From: Thermovenabulum gondwanense
GTDB lineage: Bacteria > Bacillota > Thermosediminibacteria > Thermosediminibacterales > Thermosediminibacteraceae
Reading direction: 5' to 3'
Assembly: GCF_001601575.1 (NCBI RefSeq)
Contig: NZ_LOHZ01000033.1
Coordinates: 1-64,000, forward strand
Length of the DNA: 64,000 nucleotides
Shown here: positions 19,010-27,835 of the stretch, piece by piece
How positions within the stretch are numbered: position 1 is the first letter of the stretch
Layout: every line of letters starts with the position of its first letter
Program-made: the position numbers and the translations under genes
The notes under the pieces: generated by a model
Databases searched by the model: none
What the model saw: the letters and a program-made list of their open reading frames with translations, nothing else
Told to the model about the DNA's origin: nothing

Positions 19010-20207
19010 TATCTTATCGAATGACTTTATTTTAAAAGTTTTGTCCGTTCTGGCAGCCCTGCTCATGTGGATGTATGTAATGAACGAGCAGAATCCCCAG
19101 GTTACTTACGTCATAAAAAATGTTCCAATTAAATTTGTAAATCTGGACACTGAAAGATACGTAATAAAAGGAGAAGGGAAATATTTTGTAAATGTAAAAA
19201 TAAAAGCCAGGAGAAGCATGGTAGTAGGGATTAAGCCGGAAGATATAAATGCTCAGGTGAACCTCCAGGGAAGGACCGAAGGGGATAATCTGCTCCCTGT
19301 CAATGTTACGGTGCCTAATTTTTTAGAACTTATAGATTTTACCCCCCGGGAAGTCCTTATTTCGCTGGATAAGGTTGTAGAAAGTCAATTAAATGTTTCG
19401 GCAAATATAAAAGGGGTTCCGGCCGATGGTTTTGTCGCCAAAACTCCTTTGATAAAACCGGAAACCGTTGTAATTAGAGGGCCTAAAAGCGTTGTAGATA
19501 CCTTAAAAAGTGCGGTAGTGGAAGTTGATATTTCCGGGAAAAGCTCTCCCGTCCAGTTGAAATTACCTGTAAAAATCCTTGATGATAAAGGTGCTGAGTA
19601 TAAAGACATCATCATCAGGCCCGAGACGGTTGAAGTAACGGTGCCAGTAGTAAAAGCAGCCGCCGTTTCTTTAAAACCTGCGGTAGCAGGTAACCCGCCT
19701 TCGGGATATGTGCTAAAAAATATCAAAATAGAACCGGAAAATTTAATCATTACCGGAAGGGATGAAATTATAAATAATCTTTTAGAGCTAACTACAAAAC
19801 CGGTGGACATAAGTGAGATAACCACGGATACGGTTGTGGAAACGCAGATAGTATTTCCCGAAGGCGTAATACCCGTGGATGAAACGATGAAAAAGGCAAG
19901 GATAACGATATCCGTGGAAAAGGCCGCATTAAAAGAAATATATTATAACACCGAAGATCTGGAAGTAAGGAACCTTTTGGAGGGAGCCCAGGTCTTACTG
20001 GAAGAAAAAGGATTTATATTGACAGTTTTGGGACCCGAGAGTATGATAGAAAAAGTGAATAAGACAGACATACGTTTATACGTTGATCTTTTCGGTTTAT
20101 CCGAAGGCAAACATGAAGTCAGGGTGAAAGCGGAAGCTTCAACTCCCTATGCTGTAGAAAAAATAGAACCTTCCAGTATAAAAGTTACTATTACAAAACT
20201 TGAGTAA
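19002..20207 (+). CDS. cdaR: YbbR-domain protein CdaR, regulator of CdaA
   Basis: 401 residues, one N-terminal membrane helix (about residues 10-27) and an extracytoplasmic part built of about four YbbR repeats, each around 80 residues with motifs such as VVIRGPKSVVDTLKSAVVEVDI and LIITGRDEIINNLLELTTKPVDI-like strands. It binds CdaA and tunes c-di-AMP synthesis. Start overlaps cdaA; glmM follows 25 bases after its stop. Confidence 0.93.
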   Translation: MRSILSNDFILKVLSVLAALLMWMYVMNEQNPQVTYVIKNVPIKFVNLDTERYVIKGEGKYFVNVKIKARRSMVVGIKPEDINAQVNLQGRTEGDNLLPVNVTVPNFLELIDFTPREVLISLDKVVESQLNVSANIKGVPADGFVAKTPLIKPETVVIRGPKSVVDTLKSAVVEVDISGKSSPVQLKLPVKILDDKGAEYKDIIIRPETVEVTVPVVKAAAVSLKPAVAGNPPSGYVLKNIKIEPENLIITGRDEIINNLLELTTKPVDISEITTDTVVETQIVFPEGVIPVDETMKKARITISVEKAALKEIYYNTEDLEVRNLLEGAQVLLEEKGFILTVLGPESMIEKVNKTDIRLYVDLFGLSEGKHEVRVKAEASTPYAVEKIEPSSIKVTITKLE

Positions 20208-20232
20208 TTTATGTGAAGGAAAGGAGAAATTT

Positions 20233-21573
20233 ATGGGCAGGCTTTTTGGAACTGACGGTGTTAGGGGAATAGCCAATATAGAGCTTACACCGGAACTTGC
20301 TTTTAATCTGGGAAGAGCAGCTGCAAAGGTGCTTTCAAAATTTCATAAAAAACCTTTATTCGTCATAGGGAAAGATACGAGAATTTCAGGAGATATGCTG
20401 GAAGCGGCCGTTATTGCAGGACTTTGCTCCTGTGGGGCGGATGTGATAAAAGCGGGCATAGTTCCAACACCGGCAGTAGCTTACCTTACCAGGCATTTTA
20501 AAGCGGATTCGGGGGTGGTGGTATCTGCTTCTCACAACCCCATGGAGTACAACGGTATAAAGTTTTTTGACAGCCGGGGGTATAAACTTCCCGATGAACT
20601 GGAAGACGAAATTGAAGGCATAATAAACGGCGCTGATTTTAAGGAAAACCTGCCTTCAGGAAAAGAAGTGGGAAGTGTAATGGAAGAAGACGGAATTTCC
20701 CTTTATGTAAATTACGTCACATCTTTATTTGAGGCAAATTGCTTTAAAGGTTTTAAAATAGCGCTGGATTGTGCCAACGGAGCGGCCTTTAAAGCAGCCC
20801 CCCTTGTTTTTGAAAAACTCGGAGCAGAGGTTTCGGTCATAAATAACGAACCCGATGGGTGCAATATTAACGTAAAATGCGGATCAACTCATCCCGAGGC
20901 TCTTTCCGAATTTATTAAAGGCAAGGGATTAGGCATAGGCTTTACCTTTGATGGAGATGCGGATAGACTAATTGCGGTAGATGAAAACGGGGAAGTCGTA
21001 GATGGAGATCATATAATGGCTATATGGGGTGTTTATCTAAAAGAAAAGGGAAAGCTATTAAAGGATACGGTTGTAGCTACTATTATGAGCAATATGGGCC
21101 TGGAAGTAGCTTTGAAAAAAATGGGAATTAAAATGGTAAGGACAAAAGTTGGAGACAGATACGTGATGGAAGAAATTTTAAAGAATGGATATAATTTCGG
21201 AGGAGAGCAATCGGGGCACATTATCTTTTTAGATCATAATACCACCGGAGATGGCATAATTACAGCAGTTAACCTTTTGGCCGTATTAAAAGAAAAAAAA
21301 GCTAAGCTTTCCGAGTTAAAAAACATAATGCAGGTCTTTCCCCAGGTGCTTATTAATGTCAAGGTCAGGAGCAAGGACGGATTTGAGACAAATACTGAAA
21401 TAAAAAAGGAGATTGAAAGGGCAGAGAAGGAGCTCGGGGAAAACGGGAGAATAGTAGTAAGGCCTTCGGGAACCGAACCCTTAATTCGGGTAATGGTAGA
21501 AGGAGAAAGAAAGGATACAATCGAGGATATTGCAAAAAGGGTAGCGGAAATTATCCAAAAGGCTTTGAGCTGA
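20233..21573 (+). CDS. glmM: Phosphoglucosamine mutase
   Basis: 446 residues, usual length. It starts MGRLFGTDGVRGIANIEL; the phosphoserine loop is VVSASHNPMEYNGIKFF (about residues 97-113), the Mg loop DGDADR (about 241-246), the sugar loop GGEQSGH and the phosphate loop RPSGTEPLIRVM. It converts glucosamine-6-phosphate to glucosamine-1-phosphate for UDP-GlcNAc. ATG 20233 follows AAGGAG. Its activity is known in other Firmicutes to be linked with CdaA, in line with this gene order. Confidence 0.97.
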   Translation: MGRLFGTDGVRGIANIELTPELAFNLGRAAAKVLSKFHKKPLFVIGKDTRISGDMLEAAVIAGLCSCGADVIKAGIVPTPAVAYLTRHFKADSGVVVSASHNPMEYNGIKFFDSRGYKLPDELEDEIEGIINGADFKENLPSGKEVGSVMEEDGISLYVNYVTSLFEANCFKGFKIALDCANGAAFKAAPLVFEKLGAEVSVINNEPDGCNINVKCGSTHPEALSEFIKGKGLGIGFTFDGDADRLIAVDENGEVVDGDHIMAIWGVYLKEKGKLLKDTVVATIMSNMGLEVALKKMGIKMVRTKVGDRYVMEEILKNGYNFGGEQSGHIIFLDHNTTGDGIITAVNLLAVLKEKKAKLSELKNIMQVFPQVLINVKVRSKDGFETNTEIKKEIERAEKELGENGRIVVRPSGTEPLIRVMVEGERKDTIEDIAKRVAEIIQKALS

Positions 21574-21664
21574 ATAAATTAAAATATATAAGTATCTTTT
21601 AAAGGGGGTGATGATCTTCAAAAGGTTATTATTTTAAATATTTAAGGTGAGAGAAGTAAAATCA

Positions 21665-21845
21665 AAAAGCGCCTGAGCTTGAAAGGGACCTTCCTTTTAA
21701 GCTGACGAGGATGGGGTTTATCGAGAATTCGGCGGGTGCCCCACGGAGCCTGCCCTCCGAAGGAAGCCTACAAAACCGGCAAGCGATTGCCGGGACAAAG
21801 GGGCTTCCAGGCAGAAAGAATCTTTTTAAAGTGAACCTTGAAAAG
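21665..21845 (+). ncRNA. glmS ribozyme-riboswitch
   Basis: The ~180-base leader before glmS matches the glmS catalytic riboswitch: the cleavage site is before the G of AGCGCC (G at 21669), the core has CTGACGAGGATGGGGTTTAT then CGAGAATTCGGCGGGTGCC, and the 3' domain ends with AAAGTGAACCTT (about 21827-21838). Glucosamine-6-phosphate triggers self-cleavage and decay of the glmS mRNA, giving product feedback on amino-sugar synthesis. Confidence 0.95.
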
Positions 21846-21875
21846 TAAATGGTTTTTAGAAAGGCAGGAAGTAAG

Positions 21876-23705
21876 ATGTGCGGTATAGTTGGATATATTG
21901 GAGATAAAATGGCCGCTCCATTTTTGATTGATGGCTTAAAAAAGCTTGAATACAGAGGGTACGATTCGGCGGGTATCGCCGTTATAGATTCTGCTGATTT
22001 AAAGGTGGTAAAAAGCGAAGGCAAAATTAAGATTCTGGAAGAAAAGCTGCAAGGAGAACTGCCAAAGGGGAGTCTGGGTATAGGACATACCCGCTGGGCT
22101 ACTCACGGTAAACCTTCCGATGTGAATGCCCATCCCCATGAAGACTGCACGGGGGATTTTATCGTTGTTCACAACGGGATTATAGAAAATTACTTAGAGA
22201 TAAAGGAATGGCTTGAAGAACAGGGGCATAAATTCAAATCAGAAACGGATACGGAAGTTATCCCTCATTTAATTGAACATTATTACGACGGTGACCTTTT
22301 TGAAACGGTAAAAAAAGTAGTCAATATGCTGAAGGGATCCTTTGCCCTTGGCGTTATTACAAAGAGGGAACCCGACTGCATAATCGCTGCAAGAAAATCA
22401 AGCCCCCTTATAGTAGGCATAGGTGAAGGGGAAAATTATATCGCATCGGATATACCTGCTATATTGCAGCATACAAGGAAGGTATACATTTTAGAAGACG
22501 AAGAAATGGCAAAAATAACCAAAGAGAACATAGAACTTTGTAAATTTAACGGGGAGAAGGTAGAAAAAGAAGTCTTTGAAGTAAAATGGGATGCGATAGC
22601 TGCGGAAAAAGGCGGGTATGCCCATTTCATGCTAAAAGAAATCCACGAACAACCGAGAGCTTTTAAGGATACATTAACGGGAAGGCTAAATCTTGAAAAA
22701 CATGAAGTAAAACTGGATGATATAAAGATAACGAGGAATGAGCTGGAGAAAATTGAAAAAATATTCATCGTAGCCTGCGGTACCGCATATCATGCAGGAG
22801 TAGTAGGAAAATACATTATAGAAAAACTTTGCAAAATCCCAGTAGAAGTGGATATAGCTTCGGAATTTAGATACAGAGAGCCCATGATGGATGAAAATAC
22901 CCTGGTGATAATTATTAGCCAATCCGGAGAAACAGCCGACACATTGGCAGCTCTTAGAGAAGCAAAAAATAAAGGATCAAGGGTAATAGCAATTACAAAT
23001 GTGGTTGGAAGCTCCGTTGCAAGAGAAGCCGATGATGTGTTGTACACCTGGGCGGGACCGGAAATTGCGGTAGCATCAACGAAGGCCTACAGCACCCAGC
23101 TTATTGCTCTTACTTTAATTGCTCTTCGATTTGCAAAAGAACTGGGCACAATTTCCCATGAATTATTTGACGAAGTAGCTGTTGAACTAAAGAAACTTCC
23201 TGAAAAAGCCGACCTTTTATTAACCAAGGAAGAAGAGATAAAGAAACTTGCAGAAAGATACTCCCAGGTGGAGCACCTTTTCTACATCGGAAGGGGACTT
23301 GACTATGCCGTAGCCCTGGAAGGTGCATTGAAGCTGAAGGAAATATCCTATATACACGCAGAAGCCTATGCAGCAGGGGAATTAAAACACGGAACCCTCG
23401 CATTGATAGTAAACGGCACTCCGGTAATTGCTCTTGCTACTCAGGAACATTTATTTGAAAAGACCTTGAGCAATATAAAGGAGGTTAAAGCAAGGGAAGC
23501 CGTTGTTATAGGTTTTGCAAAGGAAGGGAATGAAGAAATCAAAAAATCGGTAGACCACGTATTTTATATCCCCAAAACCCATCCGATGCTGATGCCCATT
23601 TTAACCGTAATACCTTTACAGCTTTTTGCATACCATGCGGCTGTAGCAAGGGGTACCGATGTGGATAAACCGAGGAATCTGGCAAAAAGCGTTACTGTAG
23701 AGTAA
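21876..23705 (+). CDS. glmS: Glutamine--fructose-6-phosphate aminotransferase
   Basis: 609 residues. The mature enzyme begins with the nucleophile Cys (MCGIVGYIG), followed by glutaminase motifs GHTRWATHG and HNGIIENYLEI. Two SIS sugar-isomerase domains follow, with ISQSGETADTLAAL and AYSTQLIALTLIAL, and the C-terminus ends DVDKPRNLAKSVTVE, a standard GlmS end. It makes glucosamine-6-phosphate from fructose-6-phosphate and glutamine. ATG 21876 is fixed by the need for Cys at position 2. It lies under the ribozyme just upstream. Confidence 0.98.
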   Translation: MCGIVGYIGDKMAAPFLIDGLKKLEYRGYDSAGIAVIDSADLKVVKSEGKIKILEEKLQGELPKGSLGIGHTRWATHGKPSDVNAHPHEDCTGDFIVVHNGIIENYLEIKEWLEEQGHKFKSETDTEVIPHLIEHYYDGDLFETVKKVVNMLKGSFALGVITKREPDCIIAARKSSPLIVGIGEGENYIASDIPAILQHTRKVYILEDEEMAKITKENIELCKFNGEKVEKEVFEVKWDAIAAEKGGYAHFMLKEIHEQPRAFKDTLTGRLNLEKHEVKLDDIKITRNELEKIEKIFIVACGTAYHAGVVGKYIIEKLCKIPVEVDIASEFRYREPMMDENTLVIIISQSGETADTLAALREAKNKGSRVIAITNVVGSSVAREADDVLYTWAGPEIAVASTKAYSTQLIALTLIALRFAKELGTISHELFDEVAVELKKLPEKADLLLTKEEEIKKLAERYSQVEHLFYIGRGLDYAVALEGALKLKEISYIHAEAYAAGELKHGTLALIVNGTPVIALATQEHLFEKTLSNIKEVKAREAVVIGFAKEGNEEIKKSVDHVFYIPKTHPMLMPILTVIPLQLFAYHAAVARGTDVDKPRNLAKSVTVE

Positions 23706-23710
23706 AAATA

Positions 23711-23945
23711 AGGGATAAGTGGTGAAACTGTTGTATATTTCATTTAAACCTTTTCCGCATGCGAAAAAAGGGGTTCTGTTTGGGTAGGGAAAAGGGAAAA
23801 GGATAGATTAAGGGATAAGGATAACGGGTAAAGGAATAGAGAAGGGATAAGTAGTAAGCCTTAAAAATCAAGGTTTACCCCACTTATCCCTTTTTCCCTT
23901 TTATCCTTGACATGGACAATGGAACCCTATACCTTTTCCCTACAT
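23711..23945 (+). repeat. Hairpin-bearing intergenic repeat, copy A (also glmS terminator)
   Basis: Between glmS and the next gene lies a repeat with GGTTCTGTTT near 23771, purine-rich filler, and an inverted repeat GGGATAAGT (23844-23852) ... CACTTATCCC (23881-23890) followed by TTTTTCCCTTTT. A smaller hairpin CCTTTTCCGCATGCGAAAAAAGG lies at 23749-23771. The large hairpin plus T-run would end glmS transcription. The same word order recurs in copies B and C at 24875-25390. Confidence 0.65.
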
Positions 23946-23968
23946 ACTAAGAAGAAAGGAGAACATTT

Positions 23969-24724
23969 ATGCAAAAAAAGGCAAAAATATCATTAATCAT
24001 TATCATGGCACTAATATTTATGTCAATAATTACATTTCTACCTACATTCAATCTGAAGACAAATAAAATGATATCTAGAGAAACAGATAATTTTGTTTTT
24101 TATTATGAAAAACAAGATGAAAATGCCGCACTAGACATGGCGGAAATTTTGGAGAAAACATACAAAAAAATTAACTCTGCTATGAACTTTAACCGAACGG
24201 AAAATACAGAAATTTATATTTATCCTAACCTCCAAACCTTTCAGACAAAAAAATATGGTTTTTTAGGCAGGATTTTAAGTCCTGAATGGTATATAGGAGA
24301 TAATATAAAAGATAAAGTGATTATCGTTTCGCCGTTAAATCCAGGACCGGTGCATGACTATAATAGCGTAGTTCAGACTGTTGTGCATGAATATATCCAT
24401 ACAGTAGTTTACCAGATAAATAAAAAAACACCTAAGTTTTTAAATGAGGGGTTGGCAGGTTATCTGTCAGGTAATGCTAAACCAAATTATCCATTGGAAA
24501 ATATGCCTGATATAAAAGATACAAGGATAAGTAACCCAATTAAATTTGGTAACAAAGGACTTTATGGTTTTTCTTATACATATATTGAATTTCTAGATAA
24601 GAATTATGGTATGAATAAAATAATGGATTTAATAAAAAATCCTTTAGCCTATGAAGAAATATTTGGCGTTTCTGAAGAAGAAATATATAAACAGTGGACC
24701 CAATATATCAAAGATAATTATTGA
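23969..24724 (+). CDS. Membrane-anchored or secreted gluzincin metallopeptidase (peptidase MA-like)
   Basis: 251 residues. One N-terminal hydrophobic segment (about 8-27) acts as signal or anchor. The zinc site is VVHEYIHTVV (His about 140 and 144), with the third ligand Glu in FLNEGLAGYLSG some 17 residues on, the layout of the MA family. No transmembrane segment follows, so the catalytic part is extracellular. Substrate unknown. Ribosome site AAAGGAG. It is flanked on both sides by intergenic repeats and has no operon partner. Confidence 0.8.
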   Translation: MQKKAKISLIIIMALIFMSIITFLPTFNLKTNKMISRETDNFVFYYEKQDENAALDMAEILEKTYKKINSAMNFNRTENTEIYIYPNLQTFQTKKYGFLGRILSPEWYIGDNIKDKVIIVSPLNPGPVHDYNSVVQTVVHEYIHTVVYQINKKTPKFLNEGLAGYLSGNAKPNYPLENMPDIKDTRISNPIKFGNKGLYGFSYTYIEFLDKNYGMNKIMDLIKNPLAYEEIFGVSEEEIYKQWTQYIKDNY

Positions 24725-24874
24725 AATACACTTTTATCGTATTTGAAGAGATTTATGTTTATAGAGAATAATCCGAAGATAAGGTTTATAGAGATTTGTT
24801 TGATTTTGTTTTTGATACTCTTTTTCTCATAACTCTTATATTTCTTATTTTTTTCGAAGGCTTATTGAAGGTAT

Positions 24875-25080
24875 CAGGGGTAAGGAGAGAATTACAAATC
24901 TTAGGTGAGCGTTCAGGACTTTCCATCTAATATGAGGGTTTTACGCCATTTATCCCTTTTTTCCTTAAGCTTTAATCCTGCTTATTTGGAACAACTTTTT
25001 TCGCACAAAAACTTTATTAATCTCAGAAAATGCTATGTAGAGTTTATGCGGGTTTGAGGGATGGGGAAGGAAAAGGGTTT
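24875..25080 (+). repeat. Intergenic repeat, copy B (degenerate)
   Basis: Contains GGGTAAGG ... GGGTTTTACGCCATTTATCCCTT (about 24935-24958), CTTTTTTCGCACAAAA (24995-25010) and TTTATGCGGGTTTGAGGGAT (25043-25062), in the same order as copy C. The left arm of the main hairpin is decayed. Nothing else is seen in the non-coding stretch 24725-24874. Confidence 0.6.
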
Positions 25081-25083
25081 TTT

Positions 25084-25390
25084 TAAATTATCAAAAAGTG
25101 GTTCTGTTGAGAGAATGTTAAGGGAAAGGGTTTAAGGGTCAAGCAGCATTGAACAAGAAGGGGGATAAGTGGTAAAGCCTTGATAGATGAGGGTTTTTCG
25201 CCACTTATCCCTTTTTCCTTTTCTCCTTAACACTGTCCATTTGGAAAGACTTTTTTCGCACAAAATAGGGTAGTTTTTGGGAAAATTTAGTATAAAAACA
25301 ACTCAATAACGGAAAAACTTTATTGCCTCCCAGGAAATGCCAGACAGATTTTATGCGGGTTTGAGGGATTGGAAATGGAAAGGGTCATTT
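25084..25390 (+). repeat. Intergenic repeat, copy C (best preserved)
   Basis: Starts with GTGGTTCTGTT, then purine-rich DNA, then a perfect 11-bp inverted repeat GGGATAAGTGG (25162-25172) / CCACTTATCCC (25201-25211) followed by TTTTTCCTTTT, then CTTTTTTCGCACAAAA (25250-25265) and TTTATGCGGGTTTGAGGGAT (25350-25369). The last two words repeat those of copy B exactly. Together the 828-base gap 24725-25552 holds these repeats and no gene. Confidence 0.65.
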
Positions 25391-25552
25391 CAAAAATGAA
25401 AAATAAATTTTCAAAATGTAATAAAATAGTAAAATTTGAAATAAAAGGATTAATAATTTCCCCAAAAATCGAAATATTCTATATGGCACAAATTTTGCAA
25501 TTATATATTTAACATAATTTTCAAGTTTTAAAACAAAAAAAGGGGGGTTTTT

Positions 25553-27460
25553 ATGAAGTTCAAAAGGTTGATTGCTGTTATTCTAATTTTTTCTTTGATG
25601 TCTCTTATTTCGGTATTCATTGTTCCGCAGGAAACTAAGGCAGCGACAACTACATTAATTGCACCAAAAACTTCGGTAACGGTTAAAGCTGTATTCAGCC
25701 CCCAAACTGTGATAGTAGATGGCAAAAAATATACTCTGGAATCGTATAACATTAATGGCTACAACTACTACAAATTAAGGGATTTAGCAAAAATATTAAA
25801 TAATACAAAATCCCAGTTTTATGTAGAAGGGAATGAAAATCAGAAAGAAATTAAAGTTTTTCTGAAAGATTCTTACATACCTGATGGAAGCGAATTAAAA
25901 ATAGGGTCTGATAATTCAAAATTATGCAAAGAAAGCACATGGAAATTAATAGTTAACGGTCTTGAAGTCGAAGCAGATAAATATCTCATAGGCGGATACC
26001 ATTATTTTAAACTCAGGGATTTAGGACCGGTATTCGGATTTTCTGTAACATTTGATGTTAATTCAGGCTCGACTGTTTTAGTAACAGGAAGGATAAGCCT
26101 TATTTTTGACGAAAAGAATTATTCTATAAAGACAATGAATATCGGTGATAAAGCTATTACTTACCGTGCCTATGAAAATGTAATCTATGTATCTAATCCG
26201 GTGGATGCTGGTTACGAAATAATGAATATTTACGTGCCTGAGGAATATTACCAAGGTAAAACTATAGGGGGATATACCGCTGAAACTGCACCGATCTTCT
26301 TGCCTAATAAGGTAGGGGGGTACATGCCTGCAAAACCAGATAGCCCCGGATTTAAACAAGATGGTAGCCCTAATGCTTCATTAGTAGCTCTATCAAAGGG
26401 ATATATAGTAGCATCGCCGGGTGCCCGTGGACGCACTTTAAAAGATGAAAAGGGATTAAACACTGGCAAGGCACCTGCCTGCATAGTAGATTTAAAAGCA
26501 GCCGTGCGATATTTGCGTTTAAACGATAAAATAATGCCGGGCAGTGCGGAAAGGATAATATCCAATGGTACCAGTGCTGGAGGAGCGATATCTGCACTTC
26601 TCGGGGCGACAGGAAATAATGCTGATTATGAACCATATTTAGAAGAAATTGGTGCGGCTAAAGTAAGGGATGATATATTTGCAGCTTCCTGCTATTGCCC
26701 CATAACAAATCTGGATAATTCTGATACGGCTTATGAATGGCAGTTCAATGGTGTAAATGAGTTTAATTTTGCCGGAAGAAAAGGTACTCTAACAGAAGAG
26801 CAGATTAAGGTATCTAATCAGTTAAAAGCAATGTTCCCAGCATATGTAAATAGTTTAGGGCTTAAGAAAGCTGACGGCACGCCGCTAACGTTAGATTCAA
26901 ACGGTAATGGCACTTTCAAAGAATATGTTAAATCCTTCTTAATTGCTTCTGCTCAAAAAGCATTAGATAAAGGAGTAGACTTATCAAGTATAGATGCTTT
27001 AACAATAAAAGATGGGAAAGTAGTGGATATTGATTTTGAAAAATATATAAAATACATTACCAGGATGAAACCAACACCCGCTTTTGACGCTTTGGATTTA
27101 AGCAGCTGGGAGAATAGCTTATTTGGAACAGCAACTGTAGATAGTCAGCATTTTACAAAATTCAGTAGGGAAAACAGCACAAAGGCTGGAACTCTTGCCG
27201 ATGCAAAGACAATTAAGATGATGAACCCAATGTACTATATCGGGACTAAAGGGACAACAACTGCAAAATACTGGAGAATACGCCACGGGGCAATGGACAG
27301 AGACACTTCTTTTGCAATTCCGGTAATCCTTGCGACAAAACTGCAAAATGAAGGCTATGATGTGGATTTTGAAATGCCCTGGGGTGTGGGACATGGTGGA
27401 GATTATGATTTAGAAGAGCTTTTTAAGTGGATTGAGGATACCGTGAAAAAAGCAAAATAA
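25553..27460 (+). CDS. Exported subtype-B-tannase-like esterase with N-terminal stalk domain
   Basis: 635 residues. A signal peptide (about 1-31) is followed by a copper-amine-oxidase-N-like stalk region (about 45-180) with two YNYYKLRDLAKIL / YHYFKLRDLGPVF repeats, common in clostridial surface proteins. The remainder is an alpha/beta hydrolase like subtype-B tannases: nucleophile Ser in SNGTSAGGAISALLGATG (about 341), the family block DDIFAASCYCPITNLDNSD, acid in RHGAMDRDTS (about 581) and His in GVGHGGDYD (about 613). It probably cleaves aromatic or phenolic esters outside the cell; substrate uncertain. A terminator follows. Confidence 0.82.
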   Translation: MKFKRLIAVILIFSLMSLISVFIVPQETKAATTTLIAPKTSVTVKAVFSPQTVIVDGKKYTLESYNINGYNYYKLRDLAKILNNTKSQFYVEGNENQKEIKVFLKDSYIPDGSELKIGSDNSKLCKESTWKLIVNGLEVEADKYLIGGYHYFKLRDLGPVFGFSVTFDVNSGSTVLVTGRISLIFDEKNYSIKTMNIGDKAITYRAYENVIYVSNPVDAGYEIMNIYVPEEYYQGKTIGGYTAETAPIFLPNKVGGYMPAKPDSPGFKQDGSPNASLVALSKGYIVASPGARGRTLKDEKGLNTGKAPACIVDLKAAVRYLRLNDKIMPGSAERIISNGTSAGGAISALLGATGNNADYEPYLEEIGAAKVRDDIFAASCYCPITNLDNSDTAYEWQFNGVNEFNFAGRKGTLTEEQIKVSNQLKAMFPAYVNSLGLKKADGTPLTLDSNGNGTFKEYVKSFLIASAQKALDKGVDLSSIDALTIKDGKVVDIDFEKYIKYITRMKPTPAFDALDLSSWENSLFGTATVDSQHFTKFSRENSTKAGTLADAKTIKMMNPMYYIGTKGTTTAKYWRIRHGAMDRDTSFAIPVILATKLQNEGYDVDFEMPWGVGHGGDYDLEELFKWIEDTVKKAK

Positions 27461-27478
27461 CAGTTTTTGTAAATATGG

Positions 27479-27509
27479 GAGGTAGGCAATATTGCTTACC
27501 TCTTTTTTA
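27479..27509 (+). terminator. Intrinsic terminator after the esterase gene
   Basis: GAGGTAGGCAA (27479-27489) pairs with TTGCTTACCTC (27492-27502) with one G-U pair, followed by TTTTTTATTTT. Confidence 0.85.
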
Positions 27510-27511
27510 TT

Positions 27512-27700
27512 TTCTAAAAGCGCTTAAATAAACCTGAGTACACTCTTCTGGATGGGCACTCAATTGATGGGCTGTTTGATGACACAAGCCCAAACCGTTA
27601 ATATTAAATGCAAAACCTGCCATCATAGAAGCTTCGAGCATGGCTGTTCTTGGAGATAGTCAGTTCCAAAACCCACACTTGAAATCGTCATACCTCTCGA
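27512..27700 (-). pseudogene. Remnant of an iron-containing alcohol dehydrogenase gene
   Basis: On the minus strand from about 27659 down to 27512 a short frame reads TAMLEASMMAGFAF then NINGLGLCHQTAHQLSAH, which matches the iron-ADH core (AS..AG.AF.N.GLG..H..AH.L with metal-binding His). It breaks off after ~45 codons and runs into a stop. Upstream, a ribosome-like AAGGAGGT and an ATG (about 27690) are in another frame. No complete enzyme could be made, so this is a decayed or truncated gene. It fills most of the 363-base gap 27461-27823. Confidence 0.6.
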
Positions 27701-27835
27701 CCTCCTTAAAATAAGATTTATAAATCTGTAGCTGCAGGACACTTTTACCTTGCAATTTTCATAACTTTTTTTACAATATCCACTTATCTACCCCCTTTTT
27801 TTGATATAATTAAAAAAAATAAAGTGGTGATAAGT

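Noticed and set aside
21612-21638. Tiny open frame (8 codons) after GGGGGTG before the glmS ribozyme
   Set aside because: Too short and without any sign of coding; the ribosome-like site is too close to the ATG.
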